A stretch of 64,000 bases of DNA from Azolla caroliniana (Eukaryota; Polypodiophyta). A model generated the notes under the pieces. That model ran no database searches and was not told the origin of the DNA. It was given only the letters and a program-made list of their open reading frames with translations. Where the stretch lies: contig JBHGNT010000021.1 of the NCBI GenBank assembly GCA_043228905.1, positions 7,254,001 through 7,318,000 of the forward strand, read 5' to 3'. Shown piece by piece: positions 11,948-24,200 of the stretch; within the stretch, counting starts at the first letter, position 1, and the number at the start of each line of letters is the position of its first letter. A program made the translations under genes and the position numbers.

Positions 11948-12006
11948 TTTCCTTCTTCTTCTTCTTCTTCTTCTTCTTCATTCTTCTTCTTCTTCTTCTT
12001 CTTTTT
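11948..12006 (+). repeat. CTT trinucleotide tract in the 5' leader
   Basis: About 18 CTT/TTC units in two blocks, ending some 20 bases before the TBC start codon. CT-rich leaders of this kind are common in plant 5' UTRs. Open frames reading through it give poly-Phe/Leu and are not real. Confidence 0.85.
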
Positions 12007-12024
12007 CTGCTTCATTCTTCCACC

Positions 12025-15000
12025 ATGCCACTCAGTTCCACCTCTTCATGCGCATCAGACATGATGGACCTTGAATCACCCATAGATCCCACCAATTTCT
12101 CCTCCTCCATCTTCTCCCTACCACCATCTTCTGCTAATCCTGCGCCCGCCCCCCCCTCTACCTCCACACCCTCCCCTTCTCCGCCTCCGTTGCCTCATCA
12201 TCATTCGGTACCACCCCGGCTTCGCGGCTTGAGATGGCGGGTCATGCTCGGCGTGCTCCCTCCTTGCCCCACCACCATTGATGAGCTTCGCCGCGCTGCT
12301 GCAAATGGCCGGAGGAAGTAATGCTACCCATACTTCTAATACTAGTTTCTTTTTAAATCAAATTTTCATTTTCCTTTTTGTGTGCACGGATCTTCATCTT
12401 TATATCAATTCACCTCCTGTTTTTTCCCTCCCCCCCCCTCTTCCGGGTGCATGTTTTTATAGTGCATTTTTTCGGTATTAAGGTGTATTGTTTGCAGATC
12501 TTTATCTTCTTCTTTTTCAGATCTTTTGTAGTTTTTATAGTTTTGTTTAGGATCCCTAGATAATTTACCTTCTGTTTTGCAAATGGGCGTATGGCATATC
12601 CTAATAACAACTCATTTTGTGGTCTTTTTTGCGATTTATTTTTGTATATTGCCATCTGATTAGCTTTTTCTCTACAGAAAATGTCCGGAGGATGTATGCT
12701 TATCAAGTTTATCCTCCATGTGATTTCTGTTTCGACATGTTTTTTTTTGTACTTTGCTTCAATTTCTATCTAATTGTGCTCTCTGTATTTTAGATACGCT
12801 GAGCATCGAAGGCGCCTGATCATTGATCCTCATCTAATGGAAGATTTGCAGAAGGCTGATAATCTACATGTGGATAATCCATTGTCACAGGATCCAAGTG
12901 AGGCTTAGATTCACGTGTCTTTTTAACATTCACTCAATAGTATTGACACAAGGGATACTTTAATTTGCATGGGTTTTTCTGATTCCATTCAATAGGATGA
13001 TCCGACCAAGGGTTGAATTTATGTAGTGTGTTCACTTTCACTTAGAAGGACCAATGTAAGACTTAAATTGGCATAGTTTTTCCACCTCATTCGATAAAAG
13101 ATCCACATAAGGCACATATACTTTGCATATGTTATTGAATTTCAGTATAAGAATCCAAGTATGTGCTCAATCTTTGGAAGACCCAGACTGGTGTATGTGA
13201 GATTTGAATTTTGCAATGTTTTGTAAATATTTACAATTGGTAAATTATGCATTCAACAAGGCCAGAGATTGACATTTTCTGTATCCACCAACCACAAACG
13301 GATGGAGAAATCTATGGCATTGTTGATTCATTAAGGTTATGCACATGTTCATAACAATGCATGTAAATGCCATGGTTTGCAAATATTTAGAAATGGTGAA
13401 GGATTCATGCTTTCTTCCTTTTCCTGTTATGTTTATTTGCTTTGCAGAGAGTGTCTGGGGACGTTACTTTGAAAACAACAAGGTTGAGGGGACAATCAAC
13501 ACTGACTTGGCAAGGTTGTATCCAGAAGAACATGGTAGCTTCTTTCAGAGCAAAACATGCCAAGCCTTTCTAAAGAGAGTTCTGCTAGTATGGGCTCTAA
13601 TTCATCCTCAATATGGTTATCGACAAGGTACTATGGCGTGAACAATGAAGAGCGAATCTTCTCATAAAATTTGCGATTTAGTTGGTATATTCCGTTATGA
13701 TCAATCTCCATGGAGTTCACACAGTTTTTGGGCTGTTTCTAGGAATGCACGAGTTACTTGCACCTTTGGTTTATGTTCTTCACATGGATGTGGAACTGCT
13801 TACTCGAGTAAGAAAGAGGTACAAGGATCCATTTGAAGATAGGTTTGATACTGCACTCGAGGAAAATGCTTCTCATAATACCGAGGTGAGGCAAATGCTG
13901 CCCATTTTTGCAGCTCATTCAATTGATTATGCTCATGAAGCTATGTATCATGGAAATGTTAAGGATTGGGCTCAATGTCTTTATCCTGAAGATGCAGCCC
14001 TATTAGAACCTGATGATTTCGGTTTTAGTCTTGAAACCATGTTGCGTGGGAGCGATAGCTATGGTGCCGAGGGGGAACTCGGTGATTTGTTGTCTGTTAG
14101 GTTTTTGGAACATGATGCATATTGTTTGTTCGATGCCTTGTTGAAAGGGAATGATAGTTCCCTTGTGCTTGCTGATTACTATGTACCTTCAAATGAGGGA
14201 AGGTCATGTGGGATGTCACCTATACTAGAAGCTTCTGCTGCCATGTATCAAACACTCTATAGTGTAGACATGCCCCTATACAGTCATCTAGTTGGGCTCG
14301 GTGTGGAGCCACAATTTTTTGCATTACGATGGTTCCGTGTGCTTTTTGGGAGAGAGTTTGAGTTGGCCGAATTACTTTTTGTCTGGGATGCAATCTTTGC
14401 ATTGCCAAGCACAAGCCATGATGACTTTTTGGCTTCTCCAAAGGCTTGGCCAACTCGAAGCTCGTTTGTATCAAATTTCGCTGTTTCAATGCTGCTCCAT
14501 TTACGATCCGCATTGTTAGCTACTTCTGATGCTGCAAGTTGCCTTCAAAAGGTATTAAGTTTTCCCAAGGATGTGGATATAAGAGGACTGATAGAGAATA
14601 CCAAGGCTCTCGAACAGTCAAGTTCTGATGTATCTAAGAACACATTGTCCAAGAAGATGCGAGGTTTTACTCAGCAACTCAGCCAAAAGAATCACACTAA
14701 GCATAAAAACTGGTCTGATTCGCCATTTCAGCCTCATATCCCAGCTGCCACTAAAGGTTTGCACACAAATTCTCCAAAGGCTGTCAAAAAGTCTGTCCCA
14801 GAATCCTACTGGGAAGAGAGATGGATGAACTCCGTGCTCCCAAAAGCATCCTCGTTGGAAGTTCATACCATTGATGGGAAGAATAAACAAGCCGAAGCTC
14901 CAAGCAATGGGTTTGTTTCTAGTGTTGTGCAAAACGGTTCAAACCAGAAAGCCAGTCAAGATGATGCTGGAAAGAATACACAAGCTGAAGCTCCAAGCAA

Positions 15001-15666
15001 TTGGTTCAATCCTAGTGTTGAGCAAAACTTGGTAAATGATGTTGGTTCAAATCAGAAACCAACTCAACATGCTTCCAATGACAACATACATCCTAGGACA
15101 AGGCGGAAGCTATTTGCAACACCTGATATAGACCCCTTGGGTGTTACTCAAGTAGGCGTTGCAAGGAATGAGATGTGGATATCTGATGGAGAAACCTCCA
15201 TCTCTGGCGATGATGAAGGCAAAAACATCCTTGCTGAAGATGCAAATGCAATTAGTGGCAGGCAAAACAGTAGAAGATTCTCAACTGATGACCAGACAAC
15301 GATAAACTCATCTCCTGAGGTGGGGGATCTGTCTTTGTCAATGCAAAAGGACAATCCAGAAGCTGCATTACGGACCCTCGGTCATTCAATGGTTGATAGT
15401 ATCAAGGTAACGTAGGGACATCTGGATATGTTTATATTAGTTTCAACTCGTAAACCAAGTTGTGTGATTAAGTTTTGTGCTTCCTATAGGTTCTTGAGAA
15501 TGCCTTAACCCAAAAGGCAAATTTGGGAAGAGAAGGTGCTTCAACTGCTTTTAGAGAGACTGTGGACTCCTTTTCCAAAGCTTTCCTGAGTGGTAAAGGT
15601 CACATGGCAGCCTTATCAGCTCTTGGGGAGTTGAGAAAAATAAGTAACATGCTCCTGCAAATGTAA
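12025..15666 (+). CDS. TBC-domain Rab GTPase-activating protein (TBC1D5-like), 805 residues
   Basis: Five exons, 12025-12317, 12794-12897, 13448-13627, 13743-15406 and 15490-15666, join with matching phases into 806 codons ending in TAA. The start is the ATG in 'ccaccATGcc', giving a Ser/Pro-rich N-terminus followed by 'RGLRWRVMLGVLPP', the usual TBC entry. The arginine-finger motif IxxDxxR is present as INTDLAR (residues about 149-155) and the glutamine-finger YRQ at about 190-192, followed by GMHELLAPLVYVLH. The domain continues through 'HLVGLGVEPQFFALRWFRVLFGREF'. The rest is a polar, low-complexity tail, with a short helical end (exon 5). These proteins stimulate GTP hydrolysis by Rab proteins in membrane traffic; the plant relatives I recall are Arabidopsis At4g29950/At5g57210. 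Both catalytic residues are intact, so an active GAP is expected. The specific Rab is unknown. Confidence 0.93.
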
Positions 15667-17537
15667 ATTGTACAATCAGTAATACTGTGAAATTTTGTAC
15701 AGGAACGTTAGGATTTAGCTTGTAGGTATATAGATATAGGATGCTTGTAAGCAAGAAGCATGCATCAAATTTGATATTGGTGCGTTCCCTTGGATGAGAT
15801 CCATCCACACCATCATGTACCAATGGCAATTCTTTTATGACAAAGCTCATTGTTTCTGCATGAAACTTTTATGCCAATTAAATAATGAACTATAAAGCAA
15901 ACAGAACAGATGGCTAAAGTCTCATCCTGGCTGCAGATATAACAATCTGGGACAAATGGAGTTCCTAAGCTTAGGCTAAGCCATAATCTAGATGCAGTAA
16001 GATTTAGTGAATATCTTCCATAAGATGAGCTGGTATAGAATTTGGACTACATGCATAGTGAACCTAAAGAAATACAATCTTCTAACTTCCTGCAACTATT
16101 GCAAACTAAACATTTCACTAACGACCAAAGCTTCAGAAACAGAAGCCTCAAATATGTTTGCTGATTTCTCAATTAACTCTTGTATTTCATTGTTCATTAG
16201 TTGTATTTGTTTCAGATATCCATCCTAGGTGTGGTAGATAGATATGAAATATCCCTCACATAACGCATGCCTATGATGGTTCAGAGTAGTAATCATGTCA
16301 ATTGTACCTAGTATATAGAGATTATATATTGCATTTACATCAGTAATAATCACATTATTAGATGTCATGCCCAAATATTTTTTATTTGATGAACAGAAGA
16401 TTTTGAAAGGCATTCATCTACGAATGATTCAATGTGGACAAATCTTGGACTACTGTAATATTATATACACAAGTAGAGAGCAACCAAAGATAGATATTGA
16501 CTTCAGTAATAATCACATCATTAGATATCATGCCCATTTTTTATTAGAATAACAGAAGATATTGAAAGGTATTCATCTATGCATGATTCCATTTGGACAA
16601 ATAATGGAGTAATTTAATATTATAAATATAAGTAAAGAGCAACCAAAAGATAAATATTAACACCAGTATAATAGCAGAATGCCCATTTTTTCAAATGCTA
16701 GACATTTTCGATCATCTCCTTTAGTCAAAGGATGACTTGGTAACAAATGTGTGCAATTTGCTGCTATGAAAGTTCATGAAGCATTTGATGGCAATACTAC
16801 AATGAAGTATAAGGGCAATCAAGCAACCCTTAACATGTTCGAAATGTAAGTGAAAAACATGTAGATTTAGCTAAGACATCAACAGATAAACAGCTCCCAA
16901 CACAAACCATATTTGTAAAATAAGTAGGCTTTATTTGCAAAAAGAGACTTATGATAATCCAATCCTTGACTGTGATACTTCTTCAGCTTCAGAAGCTGGA
17001 CAAAGTATCTACAGGTTGGAATTGACTTCACTCGTCTTTAGCTGAAATGTAGAAGAAAGTCAAATGAAGAACCTAAACATTACAAATCGAATCATTTTGA
17101 TCCTGGTTCTTGAATATAGACTGGGGGCTTGGAACATAGAATAATCTTTATCCATAAATACATAATTGATACATCATTAATCCTTTGTGAGCTAAGAACT
17201 TCATATAGGAAAGAGATGTAGAAACTTTGTACTCTCACAGCCATTTGGAGATCCAGCATAACACGAAGCTCCATACATCCATGCTTAATTGCAAAGAACA
17301 GATTGTCATTAAAAATCTAGACTATGTGATATTTCATATCTATTCTCCACTCTTACGGGTTGAGGAAAAAGAGTAGGAAAATGCCATTGCTATTCAACTC
17401 AGCTGACCTTTGTCGATGTGATTGTTATTCTCAGCAATAAGTTTGACACATTACATATTGATGATATGTCAAGAATATATATCATAACTTTTCTCTGGTA
17501 GCTAGCTTGTATAGGGCACAAGTATGAAACTATTCTT
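15667..17537. other. Intergenic stretch between convergent TBC and WAV2-like genes
   Basis: Holds the 3' UTRs of both genes. A short local repeat is visible: 'cagtaataatcacattattagat' near 16341 recurs near 16503 with the phrase 'atgcccattttt' near 16529 and 16680, so three imperfect units of about 160 bp lie between 16340 and 16690. No coding exon seen. Confidence 0.5.
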
Positions 17538-18212
17538 TTATTGAGCATCTACCACAGAACCTTCTTCACCATCCACTCTTGGGCTTCCAACATACTTCTC
17601 CAAAAATAGCTGGATTGTCCTCCAGTATCGATCTCCACCAGACAACCATGTGTCCATGTGCATTCCAGTTGGGAACTCCACAAATAAACTTCTTGGGTTT
17701 GAAGATGACACATCGTATAGCCGCTTCATGTGTATGGGGGGAACCATCTCATCTTGGCTCCCCGATAAAAACAATATGGGTTCAGAAATCTGCAGAATTA
17801 TATACGTTTCATGCATGAATACACGATGAATTCGTCACTAGCAAGGAATGAACAGAAACGTGGTCGGAATTCCAAAGAAAACATACATCCTTAATAACGT
17901 CAATTGTATTCCAAGGCGAGCGCACAAGGAAGTTTAGAACTCGAAGACCCTGGCCACCAGTCCCCCCAATAAACCACTTCAAAATAGGTAGCATAACTCC
18001 TGCCATATCCAATATTGAAGTGAATGTATTCTCCAGGATCAATGCTGCAACCTATGCATCATTTCATTGAGATCAAACACACTCACACCCATTCTCTCTT
18101 TTCCTCACTCTCTCTCTCTCTCTCAAAGACAAGACAACACTTAAGATGTAATCTCTTGTTTGGTCTTATAGGCCATTTTGGCCTCTTAAAAGACGTTAAT
18201 ATATCTTTCTTT

Positions 18213-18273
<61 letters not shown>

Positions 18274-21200
18274 ACATCTCATAGTTTGGTCCCTTCTCAC
18301 ATGTGCCAAAAACCAGATTCCCTCATTTCTTTTCTTTTCATCAAATTTACTTTTATATTTACTGTGTAATATTTATTTTATTTTGATTTGTTCTCAAACA
18401 CGAGACAACACTTAAGATGTAATCTCTTATTTGCTCTTATAGGCCATTTTAGCCTCTTAAAAGACGTTAATATCTCTCTCTCTCATGACTGCCGCCACGT
18501 CACTTCCAATGATACCATAGCCGACCACCTGCCACCTGTAATCGTTGTGTGCGTTCACTCCATGCGTGCTCTGTTGCGTTTCCTCTCTATGAAAAAAGAC
18601 GCACTTAAGGCCGAAATAGAGAAACTTAAAGTAGAAAACACTAACCTTAAGAAACAACTTAATGGCATAGAGGATATAAAGGATGAGATTAAAAAAGTTA
18701 AAGAGGAAGTTAAAAACGACATGGTGTTACCTAAAACGGGTTGGGTAGACGTAGTAAACGGAACATTAAAAAAGAAATAAAAGATAAAAATATTGTTAAC
18801 ACTACCCTTGAGGAAGAGAAAATGTGTCAAGGCTGACGCTTAAATGTACGTGTCACTGGACTCAAGGAAAGTGCATCCCCCAACGAAGATGCACAAACAC
18901 TTAGGAAAATGTTAGGGTACACAAAGGCCCCACCAATCACGAAAACTTGGAGGGTCAGACGTGACACAACTAGAAAGAGACCCTTAGTCTTTACTTTAAA
19001 GACTTGAAATCAAGAATCACATTTTTTAAGAAGAGACTAATTCTTCGAGATTTAGGCGGGGAACTTATCTACGTAGATGAAGACCTCACCAAGATCCAAA
19101 TTGAGCACCGCAAAAGTTGTATGCCATGAGTCATATACAAGCTCGTAAAGAAGGGCATCACGCCTTTTACTGAGACGAACAAGTGATAATAAATTATCGC
19201 TTTACCAACTACCAGCGTGGTTGACTAGAGTTGGTGGTGTTGATTTTAACGCAAAGTATAAAAAGCTTCACTTGCTTTCCATGTTGTCATTCATTACAAA
19301 AATCAAGCTTTGTACCTTTAGCATCAAGCTTATTTAGACTACACACCTTAGTGAGACCCTTTTGGCTCATAAGGCCAAGTCTCTTATGCCACAACTCCAT
19401 ATGGGACTGAACTTTAGCCAAAGCAATAAATTTGCCCGATATAGCAAATTTCCATGTAAGCAATAAAGGGTTCCCTTCTTTGTGCCTTTCACAATCAACC
19501 TTGAACCTTTTGTCATTTTCCATGATCCTCTCTCAAAGAGAATGCTATAACCATGCATATCCATTTGACCCACAGAAAGCAGCCTCTTCTTGATCCTTGG
19601 TACATAACACACATTATGCAAAACCAGGTCATCAGAGTTGTTGTTTGTAGAAAAATGGCCAGTGCCAATACCATCAATGGAACATACATGATTGTTTCCA
19701 AGGTATACATGGCCATGGCTACCTACAGTAAAAGTAGAAAAAGACTCCTTGACAGGAGTCACATAAAATGAAGCACCAGAGTCAACTATCCATGTTTGGG
19801 CCAATGCATCATTGACAGTCAACAAAGCATCACTAAGATCATTCTTAGTGATACACACATGTCTTGTGAATGAATATTTAGAGAGGCATCGTATGCATAA
19901 GTATCATAAGCTAAAAAAGTAGCACATAAAATGTCCTCAACATAAATATGTAGAGAGCCATATGACCACATTAGAGGCCAAATTGGCCTTCTCTTTGTCT
20001 TTTTGGCTGTCATGTGCATTAGTCCTATCCTTTTTCTTGTGGCCTTTTCTGCCACACTGATAGCATGTTACATCATTGCTTTTAATTTTGTTGTTGTTTT
20101 CCCTTTCCTTGCTTTTACTTTTGTTATTGTGTGCATAGTTAGTTCTCTTATCTGTCCTACCTCTAACCATGTTGGCTAAGCTGCCACCTTCTCCACTTGC
20201 TTTTCTCCTTATCTCTTCATTGTATATGGAGCCCCTAACACTATCAAAGGTCAAGTTGGGGCTATTAGACAATGTGACTACCAATGTCTCCCATCAGTCA
20301 GGTAGTGTCATTAGCAGGAAAATGGCTTTGAGCTTGTTATCAAAGGGAGCCATTCCTGAGTCCAACAAATGTGATAACGTACCTATAAACAAGGACAAGT
20401 ATTCAGGTGCACTCTTGGACTCATCCAATTGCATGCCAACAAGTTTTCACATTAGGTGTACTTGATTATCAGGCTTACTGTTTTCATATGTAGCCTTCAG
20501 CTTTGCCAATACTTTAGAAACAGATACCAACCCTTTGATATCTACCAAAATCTCATAAGAAACAACCATCTTAATATATATGACAGCCTTTTTGTTTAAA
20601 ATTCGCCTTGCATCTTCTGACATGTTCTTTGGTTTTTCTGCCTCCGATGCCCTGTCACGGTCCTTCAAAAATAGAATTCCTTGTATTCTCTCCTTTCACT
20701 AGTCGAAACCTATTCCCTCACATCGTCGAATCTCAAAAAGATTCTTTACATCTGAGGAGGATGATGTCATAGCTACACAATAAAGAGGTCTGAACACTTT
20801 TTCTTTGTTGTACAACACCTACGCAAAAAATATGAAACCCTACACCTGCTCTGATATCAGTTGTAAGGGTTAGGAATGATATCAATAAGGCTGAGGAATA
20901 CTCAAGATTCACCCTCGTATAGGCTCTTTAGATGCAACAGTGGAGCTATGGTAGAAAAGATAGAGATCGCGCACTAGTTGGGGGAGGTAAAATCAACGCC
21001 ACCAACTGTAGTCAACCACGCCATCAGTTGGTAGAGCAATCATTTATTATCACTTGTCCATCTCGGTAAAAGGCGTAATGTCCTTTACGAACTTGTATAT
21101 GACTCATGGCATACAACTTTTGCGGTGCTCAATTTGGATCTTGGTGAGGTCTTTATCTAGGTAGATAGGGTCCCCACCTAATTCTCGAAGAATTAGTCTC

Positions 21201-24200
21201 TTCTTAAAAAATGTGATTCTTGATTTCAAGTCTTTAAACTGAAGGACTAAGGCTCTCTTTTTAGTTGTCTCACGTCTAACCCTCCAAATTTTGGTGATTG
21301 GTGGGGCCTCTGTGTACTGTAACATTTTCTCAAGTGTTTATGCATCTTCCTCGGGGGATGCACCTTCCTTGAGTCCAATGAGACGTACATTTAAGCATCA
21401 ACCTTGACGCATTTTTCTCTTCCTCAAGGGTAGTGTTAACAATATTTTTATCTTTTATTTCTTTTTTAATGTTTCGTTTTACTACATCTACTCAACCCGT
21501 TTTAGGTAACTCCATGTCGTTTTTAACTTCTTCTATAACTTTTTTAATCTCTTCCTTTATATGCTCTATGTAGGATATTTCACCGTCTTCCCTAGATACC
21601 TCGAGGCCATTAAGTTGTTTCTTAAACATCAACTTTAAGTTTTTTTATTTCAGTCCTAAGTGCATCTTTTCCTCTCTATCTTTTCTCCTATTGGATTTAG
21701 CTTCTTTTGTCCATTTTCTCATATCATTCACTAGATTTACTAAACGATTAAACCTATCTAAAATGTCTTCTTTACTTATAACCTCATATTGTATCTCCTT
21801 ATGTTCTTTAGTTCGTTTAGACGTCATGTTGGTGTCAATAATAATAAAAAGATAAAATAAAAGGGTGGAAGACTTAGTCGAGCCTGTGGACATCACATTC
21901 ACTTTGGCATTTCGTTGGTTCGCACGTAGCATGGGACGAGCACGCTGAAAGAACCCACCAAAGAAGTCGCACATGCAAAGTGAAACATAAAGAGAGAGAG
22001 AGAGAGAGAGAGATTAACATCTTCTAACGTCACTCGGCCGACTCTTGACTCTCTCTTAGCCGATGCTCGGCTCTCAGCCGTCATTTGGCCGACTCTTAGC
22101 CACACTCTTGGCCGGTTTGGCCGCTGCTATTCGGCGGTCTCAGCCGGCTCTCTATTTGGCCGTGACTTTCCGACCACATGCTGGACTTCGGCCGTTGTCC
22201 GGTCGTGGCTCGGCTTCTTGGCCGATTCTCTGCTTCTCGGTCGCTTTCTTGGGCGTAGTTGGGCTGACTCTCAGCTTCTCGGCCGTGGTTGGGCCGAATC
22301 TCGGCTTCTTGGCTGCTTTCTCGGCCGTGGTTGGGCCGACTCTCGGCTTCTCGGCCATCACTCAACTATCGGCCATCACTCGGTCGAGCATGTGTGAACA
22401 TCTACCTCACTTCGGTGAAGTCACATGCATTTCATCGATTTATGTTGTACGTAGCACGCGACACGTGCGAGAGAGCACTCCAAAAGATGCACAACCCAAC
22501 CAAAGAAACGCCGCAAAGGAACGAACTCCACCAAGGTTGCACTTGCAACAGTAAGGGGATAAAAAGAAGAGTAGAGGAAACAAGAAGAGTGGAGGAAACT
22601 TTTACTCTGGTATGTCTCGTAAGTCTTGCGTACTTGATCTTGTTCATTCTTATGTGTGTAGCATGCCCACCAAATCTTCCCAAAATTATTTTAAATTTTA
22701 AAATTTTTCCCAAAATATGAGAAGAAGGCACGAAAATGAAAAGATTATTTAAGAACAAATTTGTTTACATTTTTTAAAAAAAATTTGAATTTAAAAAAAT
22801 AATAATAATAAACTGTTTAAACCGCGGTTTCTAACTGTTGAGACCGAACAGAACCGTTAAAAAAAACCTGAACCTGAACCGAACCGTTTAAACCGTTAAG
22901 CCGAGCTGAGAAATAAACTTGATGCCATGTCCATTAAAGGCCTCTTCATGGGATATTGTGAATCTGACGAAATGGGCTACAAGATTTGGATACCCCAGCT
23001 CAAGAAGGTTATACGCAGCCGGGATGTTGTTTTCAATGAGGCAAGGCTGCCTCAAAGGATGACCATAAAAGGGTTAGATTTCAGCATGACCAGCCACCTA
23101 TTAGACTCAGTTTTAACCATCAGGATGCACCACAAAGGACTGAAAATAATGATCATCCACTGGTTTTGGAGCCAGAAGATGTTGGACAGCAAGATGAGGA
23201 TCCTAAGAGGAATATGAACCACATAATAATGCTGAAAATAATGGACAGCAGCCTAATAATGATGATTTACATAACCACCCGATGCAGACCCATTGCCTAA
23301 GAATGTGGAATATTGGGTGAGATGTTCTACTCATATTAAACGAAATGTGAGTAGATTTGATCCCTCGTTGCACTACATTATGTTGACTGATGAGGGAGAA
23401 CCTCTTACATATAAAGAGGAAAAGGCATGTGAGAACAGCAATAAGTGGAAGCTTGCTTTGCAAGAAGAGATTAAGGCTTTGCATTCAAATAATTCTTGGG
23501 ACTTGGTTGAACTGCCCAAAGGAAGGAAAGCTATTCCTAACAAATGGGTATATAAAATCAAGACTGTTGATGACAAACCGAAGTATAAAGCAAGGCTGGT
23601 TGCAAAAGGATATGCTGAAACTAGTTTTCTCGTGGTAAAAATGACCACTTTGCGAGTGAAGGGCAGCACGAGGATTAGGGTTTTAGGTCAACCAGAGAGA
23701 GAGAGATGCACGTTGTCTTGGGTACAAAGAGTGTACGACATTTTTTGGTTTTTAGATTTTTAGATATATATATGTATATACAAGCCAAAATGTGTTACGA
23801 GTGCGTTCACACTCGTGCACTAATAAAAGGCACGATGGCCCTTTTTTCCTAACAACCTTCCACCTAAAGGCAATGTGCCATGAGGAGAAAAAAAAAAAAA
23901 AGTCAGTTAAGTCCAAGTATGTACAAAACTGAACTACATACATCTATCCAACTCCCATCATCTGTCGGCAATGAGCAAATCACTCAGCTGGAAGACCCTT
24001 CATGAGAAGATCTGCAAGATTATCATTTGTATGTACTTTGACAAGCTCAATGTTCTTGTTTTCGAGTACATCTCTAATGAAATGATAGTTCACATGTATG
24101 TGCTTCGTCTTTGCATGAAAGACAGAATTCCGCACTAGCATGTTAACACTCTGACTGTCACAATGAAGAATAGGTAACTCTGTAATGCCAAGATCTCTCA

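Noticed and set aside
11272-11981. Several overlapping long open frames on both strands upstream of the TBC gene
   Set aside because: They read through microsatellites and A- or T-rich tracts (poly-Tyr/Ile/His, poly-Lys, poly-Phe) and have no domain; only the frame from 12025 has family likeness.
22063-22720. 163- and 143-codon frames in GC-rich sequence
   Set aside because: Peptide periodicity follows the CGGCC tandem repeat in both strands, so the openness comes from repeat composition and not from selection.
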